Shown here piece after piece: positions 1-9,675 of a DNA stretch of 59,239 bases; the stretch's first letter is position 1; every line of letters starts with the position of its first letter. The notes beneath the pieces were generated by a model that worked only from the letters and a program-made list of their open reading frames with translations, did not search any database and was not told the origin of the DNA. This stretch comes from Terriglobales bacterium (GTDB lineage Bacteria; Acidobacteriota; Terriglobia; Terriglobales; Acidobacteriaceae): the NCBI GenBank assembly GCA_035764005.1, contig DASTZZ010000053.1, positions 1-59,239 on the forward strand, read 5' to 3'. The translations under genes and the position numbers were made by a program.

Positions 1-716
1 GTGAGAAACCTTTCTGCTTTTTCATTGTGCTCCTTTTGAGTGGCTGCTTCCGCCCTTTCTTCCTAAGGCCTCTGATCAGCCCGACGCCCTGTTACTCGCA
101 GCTTGCCCGCCCTACGAGCACAACTGAATCAACAGCGCACGTTTTCCTGTGGAAATCTTAATAACGTTATATCAAATCAGCAGTTTATCTGCATACGACT
201 TAGGTGGTAATGTATCGCTTTCATTGGTTTGTATTTACCACAAAGTAAACTAAAACGCCCAATCGACTGACAAAAACTGGCGTTCCTTAGCCATAGAATG
301 TCATCTCCTGGGAAACTTGCACGAGATTCCACGCAGGAGGCAAACGCGGTGAATCCAAATGGCCGGGGAGAGCTTGGCCAATGGCAAATATTGAGCCCCG
401 CGACCGCCGGGTCAGCGCGTTGTTGCTGAGCCAGGGTGCAGCTTGGCCCAATTTGGGAAGGGTTTCCCTGATCCGATCCCTGTTGTTTTGCAGAGGCGGA
501 GGAGAATGCGAGTAAGTCACTTATTTTCCGTCAGTTACGGGAAAATCTGGGATTTCGCTGTTAATTCCCTGCGGCAAACGAAATTTCTCGTTTTTTGGGC
601 AAAAATCTGATGGATTCGCCTGTGAACCCAAACCTTTCGCTGTAATATTCGCTGTTTGTGGAATTTGCTAATTTTGTGGCAGCGTTTGGCGGAATCCTCC
701 GGGGGGGGCGGGGTCG
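1..716. other. Intergenic / window-edge region, no convincing gene
   Basis: I see no recognisable gene. A 77-codon minus-strand frame at 287-520 has no family resemblance, is Pro/Arg/Leu rich and has no clear ribosome site, so I do not call it. A perfect 7-bp inverted repeat (gtggtaa at 204-210, ttaccac at 235-241) surrounds an AT-rich spacer and could be an operator. The part from 535 to 665 is AT-rich and contains related short words (ttcgctgttaattccct, ttcgctgtaatattcgctg), so it may be a decayed repeat. A run of nine G lies near 702-712, just after the stop of the M16 peptidase gene. Confidence 0.4.
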
Positions 717-1994
717 CTAGCAGGCGAGCTGGTCTTGAGTGATTTTCAACCCGTCGAGGTTGCCGAGGACCGTTACCGCGATCTTCTCTGGATGGAACAG
801 CTCTCGAGCCATCTCCTGGAGCTGCTCGGCGGTGACGCTCTCTATTCGCTCGATAATTTCGTCGAGGGAGAAGAAGCGGTCGAAGTACATTTCCTGCCGA
901 GCAAGGTTCGACATGCGCGCCGTCGAAGACTCGAGGCTCAGCATCAGACTGCCTTTTAACTGCGCTTTAGCTCGGCTGACTTCCTCCAGCGGCACGGGCT
1001 CTTCTTTCAGGTTGCGGAACTCGCTTACCACGGACTCCACTACCTTCGCAGCCCATTCCTGCGAAGTCCCGGCGCAGACGGATAGACAGCCTGTGTCGCG
1101 ATACGAGTTCAAGTCGCTGTAAATCGCGTAGCAAAGGCCTTGATTCTCGCGGATGTTCTGGAACAGACGCGAGCTCATCCCGCCGCCTAGCAGCGTGTTC
1201 AACACATATGCGACGTAGCGGCGATCGTCGGATATGTGAACCGCCGGCACGCCCATGCAGATCTGAACCTGCTCGAGCGATTTCTTATTGCGCGTCACAA
1301 TTTTCGCGAATGTCTGTGGAGCGGGTTGCACGAAGCCGTTCTGCTTGGGCTTGAGTGCGGAGAACTTCTGCCGCACCAAATCAGCGAAATTATTGTGGTT
1401 GATGCTTCCGGCAGCGGCGACGATCATGTTGCCGGGATAGAAGAAGCTGCTGTAGTACTCGATCAGCATCTGTTGTTCGAATTTCCGCACGGTCTCTTTG
1501 GTGCCGAGGATCGGCTTGCCCAGTGGATGATCTTTCCAGAAATTCTGGGTGAAGATTTCATGGACGAGATAATCCGGGCTGTCCTCATCCATCTTGATTT
1601 CTTCAAGAATTACGCCGCGCTCGCGCACAATATCTTTCGCAGCGAACACCGGGTTCAGCACCAGGTCGGTGAGAATATCCATCGCGATGGGCAGATGCTC
1701 ATCAAGGATCTTCACGTTGAAGCAGATGCATTCCTTAGCGGTGAATGCGTCCATGTTGCCGCCGATCGAATCGACCTGGCGTGCAATGTCCTGCGCCGAG
1801 CGGCTGGTCGTGCCTTTGAACAGCATGTGCTCGACAAAATGCGAGATGCCGTTGCGCTCGGACTCCTCATTGCGTGAGCCGGTCCGGATCCAGATGCCTA
1901 TGGAGGCAGAGCGAATCTGCTGCATCTCCTCGGTGAGGATGGTGAGGCCGTTGGGCAGCACCTCACGTCGCACATTTCTTAATTCTTGAACCAT
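717..1994 (-). CDS. M16 family zinc metallopeptidase (processing-peptidase-like)
   Basis: This 425-residue protein is a single-chain M16B peptidase of the mitochondrial processing peptidase / PqqL-like type. The inverted zinc motif HxxEH is present at H52-E55-H56 and the third ligand is expected at E132 in the ERGVILEEI segment, the usual spacing. The C-terminal half (about 230-420) is the inactive M16 repeat with the GGGMSSRLFQ and YAIYS signatures that shape the substrate chamber. The length is normal for bacterial members. No signal peptide is seen, so it is probably cytoplasmic, degrading peptides or trimming a precursor. It is divergent from rlmN. The exact substrate cannot be told from sequence. 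Confidence 0.93.
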   Translation of the reverse strand: MVQELRNVRREVLPNGLTILTEEMQQIRSASIGIWIRTGSRNEESERNGISHFVEHMLFKGTTSRSAQDIARQVDSIGGNMDAFTAKECICFNVKILDEHLPIAMDILTDLVLNPVFAAKDIVRERGVILEEIKMDEDSPDYLVHEIFTQNFWKDHPLGKPILGTKETVRKFEQQMLIEYYSSFFYPGNMIVAAAGSINHNNFADLVRQKFSALKPKQNGFVQPAPQTFAKIVTRNKKSLEQVQICMGVPAVHISDDRRYVAYVLNTLLGGGMSSRLFQNIRENQGLCYAIYSDLNSYRDTGCLSVCAGTSQEWAAKVVESVVSEFRNLKEEPVPLEEVSRAKAQLKGSLMLSLESSTARMSNLARQEMYFDRFFSLDEIIERIESVTAEQLQEMARELFHPEKIAVTVLGNLDGLKITQDQLAC

Positions 1995-2216
1995 CTAAGT
2001 CGTAGGATTGCTATTGTAAATCGGCTATCGGCTCTCGGCTGCTGGCTTTCGGCCAGGAAGTAAGCGGATCGCGTTGTCAAAGGCGCAAATAGGGACGTTG
2101 ATCTCCACTCAGCTTACTTGTAAGTACTTGCAACGCTTAGGTTTCAGTGAACTGTGAAGAATAGCGACTGACGAGCGCCGAAAGCCGACGCCCAATACCC
2201 GATTCCAGTGTATTAG

Positions 2217-3473
2217 ATGCCCGCCACCCCTCCACAGACGGAACTATTGAGCCTGTCAAATCAGGAACTTAGCGACCTTGTGCAAAATCTCGGCGAGCCC
2301 CGCTTTCGCGCCAGGCAGCTCGCCGACGCCATCTTCCGCCAGCGACGCGAGTCGCTTGCCGAAGTATCAAATCTGCCATCATCTCTGAAATCCCGATTGG
2401 CAGAAGGAGGGATGCACATTGGATTTCCGAAAATCGAAGCTAAATTCCAATCGGTTGATGGCACTGTCCGATACTTAATGGCATTCGTCGATGGGCAATC
2501 GGTTGAAGCCGTCTGGATGCCTGAAGGAGATTTCGGAGAAGCAGGAGACGGTAGCGAAGCTGGAGTCGAGGAGGAACAAAGCCTCGACGCCCCGAAGCTC
2601 CGAAGCCCTACCCCATCTCACGACTTAAGATCGAAAAGAGTCGCTGCGCAGCAATCGCCAGGACACACGAGAAGGGAACAGTATCGAACGCAAAGCTCAG
2701 CAGCTTCGCAGCTTCGGGGCTTCGAAGCTCCGCGGCGCAGTCGCGCAACTATTTGCGTCTCTTCTCAGGTTGGCTGCGCAGTCAATTGTCAGTTCTGCCT
2801 CACCGCCTTGCTGGGAATAAAGCGCAATCTTTCCCCGGGCGAAATTGTTGGACAGGTGCTTGCAGTTTTGCGCGACCACGCCGTCGATCTCGATCGCGAG
2901 CGCGTGAATATTGTGTTCATGGGAATGGGAGAACCCTTCCTGAATTACGAGAACTTCATGAAAGCGGTCCGCCTGCTGGTGGAGGAAGTTGGATTTCCGG
3001 AATCGCGGATGACAGTCTCCACGTCTGGAATCGTTCCGCGAATCCTCGATTTTGCGCGCGAGCCGGTACGCCCCAAGCTCGCAATCTCGCTGAACGCGCC
3101 GAACGACGAAATTCGCGAACGCGTGATGCCGATTACACGCAAATGGAATATTGAGGCGCTGCTCGATGCGGCACGGCAATTTCCGCTGCGTCCACGCGAA
3201 CGCCTTACATTCGAATACGTGTTGCTTGCGGGAGTAAACGATGCTCCAGAGCACGCGCAGGAAGTGGCGCGTCGGGTGCAAGACATCCGCTGCAAGGTAA
3301 ATCTGATTGCCTTCAATTCTGGCCCGGGCGTGGATTACACGATGCCTCAACACGATCGCGTGCTGGAGTTCCAGTCGATCCTTACCAAATCGGGAATCCC
3401 CGCCTTTATCCGACGTCCGCGAGGACGCGATATCTATGCTGCGTGCGGCCAGTTGAAGAGAACGGTGGAATGA
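2217..3473 (+). CDS. rlmN: 23S rRNA (adenine-2503-C2) / tRNA-A37 methyltransferase RlmN
   Basis: This is a radical-SAM methyltransferase that makes 2-methyladenosine at A2503 of 23S rRNA and A37 of some tRNAs. The CxxxCxxC cluster motif is C187, C191 and C194. The GMGEPFLNY SAM-binding segment, the SLNAPND segment and the C-terminal AACGQL cysteine, which carries the methyl group in the family, are all present. At 418 residues it is longer than most homologues. Residues about 108-174, between the VEAVWMPEGD strand and the conserved RATICVSSQVGC segment, are a low-complexity Ser/Arg/Gln-rich insert not expected in the family. At DNA level the insert is flanked by an imperfect inverted repeat (2589-2606 and 2703-2720) and stays in frame. 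The core motifs are intact, so the enzyme may still be active. Confidence 0.95.
   Translation: MPATPPQTELLSLSNQELSDLVQNLGEPRFRARQLADAIFRQRRESLAEVSNLPSSLKSRLAEGGMHIGFPKIEAKFQSVDGTVRYLMAFVDGQSVEAVWMPEGDFGEAGDGSEAGVEEEQSLDAPKLRSPTPSHDLRSKRVAAQQSPGHTRREQYRTQSSAASQLRGFEAPRRSRATICVSSQVGCAVNCQFCLTALLGIKRNLSPGEIVGQVLAVLRDHAVDLDRERVNIVFMGMGEPFLNYENFMKAVRLLVEEVGFPESRMTVSTSGIVPRILDFAREPVRPKLAISLNAPNDEIRERVMPITRKWNIEALLDAARQFPLRPRERLTFEYVLLAGVNDAPEHAQEVARRVQDIRCKVNLIAFNSGPGVDYTMPQHDRVLEFQSILTKSGIPAFIRRPRGRDIYAACGQLKRTVE
2589..2720. repeat. Inverted-repeat element inserted in frame inside rlmN
   Basis: Bases 2589-2606 and 2703-2720 are inverted copies of an 18-base word matching at 17 of 18 positions, separated by about 96 bases. 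The right copy continues with more gcttcg/gaagc words to about 2732. The block coincides with the extra 65 or so residues in RlmN. Similar gcttcg-rich words occur at 14656-14693 in an intergenic region, so this may be a small mobile palindromic element. Its length keeps the reading frame. Confidence 0.6.
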
Positions 3474-3590
3474 AAGCGGCTGTTGGCACTAATAGCCTCC
3501 TGTGATTAGATGCTGCCATACGTACTTTTTCGGCGGCGGGACTTGTCAGGCGGACTGTCAGCATCGGGGACCTTCGCACGTGTGCCTGCT

Positions 3591-4205
3591 CTACATCACA
3601 TGTCCGTTCGAACCGCTTTTCTTTTTTGCTTGCATCATCTTTTGCAATTTGGGAATGATCGCTTCGTAGTATTCGATTAGCGTTGATAGCCGTTGCGTCT
3701 CGGTAGGCATCGCGAGGATCGTTTGTTTAAAGTCGAGATCGACCGGTAGCTGCGAAATCAGGTAAAAGGAGAGGAATTCGTCTGGAGGATCCAATGTCGG
3801 GATCGCCTGTCCACTTGCTGCCATTAGGAGTAGTGAGTGATGAAGATCGAAAGCCTTTTTTTTCTCTGTCGATGTCGCATCAGGTCCGTCTTTAAGGAAA
3901 GTAACGTCGGCTTGCAAAAACGAGCGATCCTGATTTAGCTCAACGATCTCGAAGCGCCGCAGACCGCGTGTGACGATGTCCATTCTTCCATCGTCATACT
4001 TTTTCACAATGGTAACGACTTCCGCCGAGCAGCCGACTTGGGCAAGGCCGTCTTCGACTGCGCGTACCACACCAAAAGGCGCGTCCTGCTCCAAACACTC
4101 CCCGATCAGCTCTTTGTAGCGCGGCTCGAAGACGTGCAGCGGCAGAGCCATACCTGGGAAGAGCACTACATCGAGCGGAAAGAGAGGAAGGAGTTCGCTC
4201 ACCAC
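3591..4205 (-). CDS. LON substrate-binding (N-terminal) domain protein
   Basis: This 204-residue protein is a stand-alone LON N-terminal domain (PF02190 type). The opening LPLFPLDVVLFPGMALPLHVFEPRY is typical, followed by the VGCSAEVV and DGRMDIVTRGLRRFEI strands and an alpha-helical C-terminal half. It has no AAA or protease domain, so it is not Lon itself. Such proteins are common in bacteria and are thought to bind unfolded or specific proteins, but the role is unproven. It ends in a Lys-rich tail. It is divergent from the SDR gene, with 87 bases between the start codons. Confidence 0.88.
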   Translation of the reverse strand: MVSELLPLFPLDVVLFPGMALPLHVFEPRYKELIGECLEQDAPFGVVRAVEDGLAQVGCSAEVVTIVKKYDDGRMDIVTRGLRRFEIVELNQDRSFLQADVTFLKDGPDATSTEKKKAFDLHHSLLLMAASGQAIPTLDPPDEFLSFYLISQLPVDLDFKQTILAMPTETQRLSTLIEYYEAIIPKLQKMMQAKKKSGSNGHVM

Positions 4206-4292
4206 CCGATTCTAAATGACGCTCACGCGAGCTCAGAACGCGTTTCGCGTCAGCATTTTTCAAGTTCAACAGGTTGGTGAATAATCCACATC

Positions 4293-5072
4293 ATGCGTTG
4301 CCGCGATCAGGTCGTAGTCATTACGGGCGCTTCGATGGGAATTGGCGAGGCGCTGACGCGTGCTTTCGCTGCCGAAGGCGCTCAGGTTGTAATGAGCTCG
4401 CGAAACCTGAAGGGTCTCGAAGAGGCGCGGACCAGATTGGGAATCCCAGAGAGAACCAGAGCGATCGCATGCGACGTTCGCGATCGCCGTCAGATCCAAT
4501 CATTGGTCAGTCAAGCGCGTGACCACTTCGGGCAGATCGATGTGTGGGTAAATAACGCAGGCTACGGTCTGCTGGATTCAATCGCAACTATGTCTATGGA
4601 AGAATGCCGGCGAATCTTCGACACGAACCTGTTTGGCGCGATCGACTGTATGCAAGCCGTGATCCCGGTTTTCAAGAACCAACGATGGGGAACGATCATT
4701 AACATTTCGAGCATCGTAGGGCATCTCCCCGTTCCGCATCTCGGCGCGTACTCTGCTACCAAGCACGCGCTGAATGCGATCAGCGAAGCTGCCCGCCTGG
4801 AGCTGGAGCCTAGCGGCATGCGCGTTATAAGTGTGTGTCCAGGACGAATTCAAACGCAATTTGGAACGAACACGATCAGAGGATGGGAAGGTAAACGTCT
4901 GGGCGAGAGCTTCCAAAAAGGAATTTCCGCCGAGCGCTGTGCTCGCGCCATCTTGCGCGGTTACTTACGCGGTTCGCGGGAGGTATTCGTGCCTTGGCAC
5001 GCAGGAGTCATTGCTCACCTTTACGAATTGTTTCCTGCTGTTGTCGAGTTTGCGATGAGAAGAATGGGTTAG
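4293..5072 (+). CDS. Short-chain dehydrogenase/reductase (SDR)
   Basis: This 259-residue classical SDR has the NAD(P)-binding TGASMGIG at residues 11-18, NNAG at 87-90 and the catalytic triad Ser140, Tyr153 and Lys157 in the YSATK motif. The Arg/Ser pattern after the second strand (SSRN) suggests an NADP preference. After the Rossmann core the C-terminal part resembles DltE/YqjQ-type membrane-associated SDRs, with hydrophobic stretches near the end (HAGVIAHLYELFPAVVEFAM). The substrate cannot be assigned. It stands alone: the neighbours on both sides are on the other strand. Confidence 0.9.
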   Translation: MRCRDQVVVITGASMGIGEALTRAFAAEGAQVVMSSRNLKGLEEARTRLGIPERTRAIACDVRDRRQIQSLVSQARDHFGQIDVWVNNAGYGLLDSIATMSMEECRRIFDTNLFGAIDCMQAVIPVFKNQRWGTIINISSIVGHLPVPHLGAYSATKHALNAISEAARLELEPSGMRVISVCPGRIQTQFGTNTIRGWEGKRLGESFQKGISAERCARAILRGYLRGSREVFVPWHAGVIAHLYELFPAVVEFAMRRMG

Positions 5073-5118
5073 CAAAACGTCCCACACAAGAGACAAAGGA
5101 TGGCTCCGCACACTGCTA

Positions 5119-6429
5119 TCACTCTACGGCGATGACGACAACCGTGGCGTCATCGTGGAAGCGCTCTTCGCAGTGAATACTTACGGCCTTCATGACCGCG
5201 CGCTGAATTTCTTCGGAAGAAGCGGTGCGATTTTGCACGACGATTTCTTTCACGCGCTGCATCCCGAATTCTTCATCGTGACGGCTCTCCACTTCGGTAA
5301 TGCCATCGGTGTAAAGAATCAGCCGATCGCCGCTTTGAAGCTTCAGCTGCGTTTGCTCGTACGTCCACTCAGAAAATAGCCCGAGAACGCCTCCGCCTAC
5401 ACGCAGCTCCTGAGCTGTTCCGTCTGCATGCACGAGAATCGGAGGATTGTGGCCGGCATTGCTGTAGCAGAGAGTGCGCGATTCCGTATCAATGATCCCA
5501 AAAAAGAACGATACAAACTTGCCAATCGGCATGATCTCGCTCAGTGCTTCGTTCAGCGAGCTGCAGAGCTGCTGCGGGTGAACATCATGCGTAACGATGC
5601 TTTTCTCAAGCCCACGCAGGCTCGCTGTGAGCAGAGCGCCCGGAACTCCTTTACCTGCGACATCCGCGATGGAGACAGCAAACTTTGACGAGGTGAGCGG
5701 CGTGAGATGGCAATAGTCGCCGCCGACGTAGCGCATGGAACGCGAGTCTCCGCTCACTGTAATACCGTGCTGCTCGGGCAATCTCAGCGATAACAGCTTG
5801 CGCTGAATTTCTGCCGAGAGTTGCTGCTCTTCTTCGACCTCTGCACTCAAGCGGCGAGCCTGCTCGGCGCGTTCGATAAGATCGCGTGATTTTTGAATCA
5901 GCTGAGAATTCGTCCATGGCTTCTGGATGAAATCGGATGCGCCGCGCTGCAGTGCTTCTACGGCGAGTTCAATAGTTCCCCAGGCGGTTATGACCAAAAC
6001 GGGAACGTTCGCGTTGATCTTGCGGATACTGGAGATCAGGTCCAGACCCTCGGTTCCGGAGGTGGTATCGAGGGTGTAGTTCAAATCGGTGATGAGCAGA
6101 TCGAACTCGCCGGAGTTCAGTGCTTCGATGACAGCCGCAGGATGACTGACCGTCTTCGAATCAAACCCCTCCAGTTTCAACAGAAGAGCAATGGCGTGCA
6201 GAACGTCGGCTTGATCGTCGGCAACGAGTACACGCTTGGGCCGCGCCGCAACGCCAACTCCGGCGCCAAGGGATGAGAGATAAGAGCTATCGGTCACTGC
6301 AATCTCCGATTTGGGCAGGGAAGACAATGGGATGAGTCGAAGGAAACGGCATTTTAAACTGCAAACGGTCCCGCTCTGGTAATGAGCAAGCCCGATACCA
6401 TCGTTCGCGCTTGCGACACGTCCGTTCAT
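5119..6429 (-). CDS. Response regulator with SpoIIE/PP2C serine phosphatase output
   Basis: An N-terminal receiver domain (about 65-185) carries the acidic pocket D71-D72, phosphoacceptor D115 and K170 in FIQKPW. A PP2C-type SpoIIE domain (about 220-436) follows, with metal-binding motifs in GGDYCHL, IADVAGKGVPGAL, LYTDGITEVES and DDATVVVIA. Such RsbU-like proteins dephosphorylate an anti-sigma-antagonist in partner-switching pathways; no RsbV/W-type partner is visible here. The first 45 residues look non-domain-like, and a GTG at 6295-6297 (392 residues) is a plausible alternative start. It lies downstream of, and on the same strand as, the hybrid kinase gene (103-base gap), which suggests a signalling pair. 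Confidence 0.9.
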   Translation of the reverse strand: MNGRVASANDGIGLAHYQSGTVCSLKCRFLRLIPLSSLPKSEIAVTDSSYLSSLGAGVGVAARPKRVLVADDQADVLHAIALLLKLEGFDSKTVSHPAAVIEALNSGEFDLLITDLNYTLDTTSGTEGLDLISSIRKINANVPVLVITAWGTIELAVEALQRGASDFIQKPWTNSQLIQKSRDLIERAEQARRLSAEVEEEQQLSAEIQRKLLSLRLPEQHGITVSGDSRSMRYVGGDYCHLTPLTSSKFAVSIADVAGKGVPGALLTASLRGLEKSIVTHDVHPQQLCSSLNEALSEIMPIGKFVSFFFGIIDTESRTLCYSNAGHNPPILVHADGTAQELRVGGGVLGLFSEWTYEQTQLKLQSGDRLILYTDGITEVESRHDEEFGMQRVKEIVVQNRTASSEEIQRAVMKAVSIHCEERFHDDATVVVIAVE

Positions 6430-6532
6430 CCGGCAATATCTCTCAGTGATTGAAGAGCTTACGAGAACTCATCGAGACGATAGCGTTGGTTAGGTGTTCG
6501 AATCTGAAATGAAAGAAGGCAAAAGCGAACAG

Positions 6533-9400
6533 TCAGTTTTGGGAAGTCGCGAGAGCTGGGCCGTCTAGAACGTACCTGATCTTCCGAGCCAGAGCCTCGG
6601 TCGTGAATGGCTTTTGCAGAAAGGCGACGCCGGCGTTCAGAACGCCATGATGCACGATGGCATCGTCAGCATAGCCAGAGACGTACAACACCTTCATTTC
6701 CGGACGCACTTTAATTAAACGCTCAGCGAGTTCGCGTCCGCTCATCTGCTCCAGCACAACATCGGTAAGCAACAGATCGATTTTTCCGGAATGACGCTCG
6801 CACATCAGCAGTGCCTCGCCGCCGTGCCGCGATTCGAGAACGTTATAGCCGTGCTTATGCAGAACCTGGCGCATGAGAGCGCGGACGCCATCTTCGTCTT
6901 CCACCAGCAGAACGGTTTCGCTGCCGCGCCGAGCCGGCTGTTGCATAGTGCGCGCAGGCAGTTCCGCTGGAGCATCGACAGCGGGAAGATAGACTTTGAA
7001 TGTCGAACCGATTCCCACTTCGGAATACACCCAGATGTAGCCGCCGCTCTGCTTGATGATTCCGTATACGGTCGAAAGTCCCAGGCCGGTGCCCTTGCCG
7101 ATTTCTTTCGTGGTAAAAAACGGCTCAAAGATGCGCGACTTTACTTTGTCCGTCATTCCCGTTCCCGTATCGGTCACAGCAACCATCACGTAGGAGCCGG
7201 ACTTCACAGAAACATGATCGCGGATGTAGTTGTCATCCAGATCGACGTTCCCGGTTTCAATGGTCAGCTTGCCGCCATTTGGCATGGCATCACGTGCATT
7301 CACGGCAAGGTTCATGAGTACCTGCTCGACCTGTCCGGGATCCGCTTTTACGCGCGCCAGCCCTGGCTCGAGCACTGTGAATAGATCGATGTCCTCGCCT
7401 AGCAGACGACGAAGGAGCTTGTCCATGTTCCCGACAACTGCATTGAGGTCGAGAATCTTCGGCGCGAGTACCTGCTGGCGGCTGAAGGCGAGAAGTTGCC
7501 GGGTGAGCGCGGCCGCGCGATCGGCGGCTTTCTTGATTTCGTCGACCTCTGAGCGCAAAGGATCGGCCCCATCGAGCTCGTCGAGCATCAGTTCGCTGTA
7601 GCCCTTCATCACCGTAAGCAGGTTATTGAAATCGTGTGCAATGCCGCCGGCGAGGCGGCCAATGGCTTCCATTTTCTGCGATTGGCGAAGCTGCTCCTCA
7701 AGCGCTCGGCGTTCGCTTACGTCTTCTGCAATCATCTCGAAGCCGAGAGTATCGCCGTGTTCGTTTTTGAAGACGTTTCCGCTTAGCCGGACTGTAATCG
7801 ATCTGCCATCCTTCCGCTTCCAGCGCAGCTCGCAGCTTTCCAGGCATCCAGACTCGCGATAGGCGTGGATCACGGCTGCTCTCTGATCCGAATCCAGATA
7901 GATGTCGCGCGCCATATCGACGGCCATGAGTTCGTCCGCAGACGAATAGCCAAGCATCTTCACCAGCGCAGGATTCACGTCGAGGAACTTGCCATCGAGG
8001 CTGGAGCGATACATTCCATAGACCGCGCTCTCGACCAGCGAACGATGGCGAGCCTCAGAGGCGCGAAGAGCCTCTTCCTGCTGCTTTCGTACAAGCGCGA
8101 CGGCGATGTGCTGCGAAACGTATGTGAGAATCTCGCGGTCATGCTCGCTATGCCGGAGGTTCGTGTCATGGCTCTGCAGAGCGATTACGCCGAATACCTT
8201 GTTGCCTTGACGAAGCGGAACTCCGAGCCAGTCGACGCAATCACGGCGCGTGCCGTCGATTTCGTTCTTGTTCTCAAGGTCACGGATTTTAGCGAAGTCC
8301 GCGAGCAGAGGTTTCCCATTTCGGAGCACATACTCGGTAAGGCCTTTGCCCAATTTGCGGCTCACCGGCGCCGGATCGTTTTCATCGACGAAGTAGGGAA
8401 AATGCAGCCGTTCGCCACTTTCGTCGAGAAGCGCGATGTAAAGATTGTTTGCGTACATCAATTCCCCAACAATCTTGTGGAGCGCCGGATAAAGCTGCTC
8501 CAGATCGACCACCGAATTGACACAGTCGCTGATGGAATGCAACGCACTCTGCAGGCGCTCCGAACGTTTGCGTTCAGTAATGTCAATCAGGGTGCCGACA
8601 ATCGCTTCATCTTCGCTGTTTTCAAGCGTCACGTTTTCGAGCACCCAAACTTCTGACCCATCACGCTTGCGCAGGCGGAACTCAAGGTTGCTCAGGGCGC
8701 GTTCACTCTTCAGTCTCGCTATGTAGTCGGCACGTTGCTGTGGGCTGTAGTACGGATTGAAGTCGCCGGCAGCGATCATGTGCTCGCGCGATTGATAGCC
8801 GAAGATGTGCGCGAAGGAGTCGTTGCAATCGAGAAGGCGGCCGGATCGGCTGCTGAACACTCCTGCGAGATTGCGTTCGAAGAGACGCCGATATCGTTCT
8901 TCTGAACGCCGCAGCTCTAGTTCGGCTTCAAACCGATCGCCGATATAGCGAAAGCTGGCCAAAAGCCCGGCTTTGCGTCCTTGATGAATATAAGGGCTGC
9001 TAACCGCCTCAAATGACTTCCAACAGCCTGATTTGTGGCGTAGCCGGATGGCGATTGCTTCCCCTTCAGCCGGATCTTCGAGGCCTTGGCGGAATCCGGC
9101 GATGGCTGTCTCCAGGTCCTCGGGATGGACAAAATCGAATGACGAAACACCGATCATCTCTTCGGGTTGATATCCGAGATGCTGGACGATCGATTTGCTT
9201 TGGTAAATGATGGTGCCGCGTTCGTCGAGCAGCGACAGCATGTCCGATGATTGTTCGACAAACGCCCGGAAGCGATTTTCGGTGTCGCGGAGCGCCTGCT
9301 GAGTCTCGCGCAAGCTGACCGATTTCGGCGCTTTTCCGCGAGCGGGAAGGCGAGTTTCAGGCGTGCTGGTCACACGCGCAGGCTTGGGCTTAACGCCCAT
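6533..9400 (-). CDS. Hybrid sensor histidine kinase, PAS-PAS-GAF-PAS-HisKA-HATPase-REC
   Basis: This 955-residue protein has two PAS domains (about 35-160 and 165-285), a GAF domain (about 290-440), a third PAS with PAC (about 450-565), a NtrB-type HisKA box containing AHDFNN (about 585), HATPase_c (about 690-800) with DTGTGM and GKGTGLGLSTV, and a C-terminal receiver (about 830-945) with its aspartate in LLLTDVVL. I see no membrane segment, so it is a soluble sensor. The carboxy-terminal REC may act as a sink or relay to the adjacent REC-SpoIIE protein. Its ligand is unknown. The gene is divergent from moaDE across 275 bases. Confidence 0.93.
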   Translation of the reverse strand: MGVKPKPARVTSTPETRLPARGKAPKSVSLRETQQALRDTENRFRAFVEQSSDMLSLLDERGTIIYQSKSIVQHLGYQPEEMIGVSSFDFVHPEDLETAIAGFRQGLEDPAEGEAIAIRLRHKSGCWKSFEAVSSPYIHQGRKAGLLASFRYIGDRFEAELELRRSEERYRRLFERNLAGVFSSRSGRLLDCNDSFAHIFGYQSREHMIAAGDFNPYYSPQQRADYIARLKSERALSNLEFRLRKRDGSEVWVLENVTLENSEDEAIVGTLIDITERKRSERLQSALHSISDCVNSVVDLEQLYPALHKIVGELMYANNLYIALLDESGERLHFPYFVDENDPAPVSRKLGKGLTEYVLRNGKPLLADFAKIRDLENKNEIDGTRRDCVDWLGVPLRQGNKVFGVIALQSHDTNLRHSEHDREILTYVSQHIAVALVRKQQEEALRASEARHRSLVESAVYGMYRSSLDGKFLDVNPALVKMLGYSSADELMAVDMARDIYLDSDQRAAVIHAYRESGCLESCELRWKRKDGRSITVRLSGNVFKNEHGDTLGFEMIAEDVSERRALEEQLRQSQKMEAIGRLAGGIAHDFNNLLTVMKGYSELMLDELDGADPLRSEVDEIKKAADRAAALTRQLLAFSRQQVLAPKILDLNAVVGNMDKLLRRLLGEDIDLFTVLEPGLARVKADPGQVEQVLMNLAVNARDAMPNGGKLTIETGNVDLDDNYIRDHVSVKSGSYVMVAVTDTGTGMTDKVKSRIFEPFFTTKEIGKGTGLGLSTVYGIIKQSGGYIWVYSEVGIGSTFKVYLPAVDAPAELPARTMQQPARRGSETVLLVEDEDGVRALMRQVLHKHGYNVLESRHGGEALLMCERHSGKIDLLLTDVVLEQMSGRELAERLIKVRPEMKVLYVSGYADDAIVHHGVLNAGVAFLQKPFTTEALARKIRYVLDGPALATSQN

Positions 9401-9675
9401 CGTAAGGGGACTCCTGCGTGGTCATTGGAAAGTGGGACTGCTGTTCGGGGGCGCAAATAATGTACCGCAAATTGGGCAGTACTAGAAAGGAAATACGACA
9501 TTACTTTCGTTTACCAGGACGTCAGCTCCGGGAAGGGTTCATCCGGAGCGGGACCCGGCGGCTTTTTCTCAGTGAAACTTGTCGATCGCACTCCGGTTGA
9601 CTTGCAGTGAGTTCCTCGTCTCTCATCGCGCTGCTACGTCTTTTTCGACTACTCTCACGTATTCTTAGACAAGCC

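Noticed and set aside
287-520. 77-codon minus-strand frame near the left edge
   Set aside because: No family resemblance, no clear ribosome site, and biased composition; not called as a gene.
1236-1877. 213-codon frame antisense to the M16 peptidase gene
   Set aside because: Shadow frame without domain features; the M16 gene has clear catalytic motifs.
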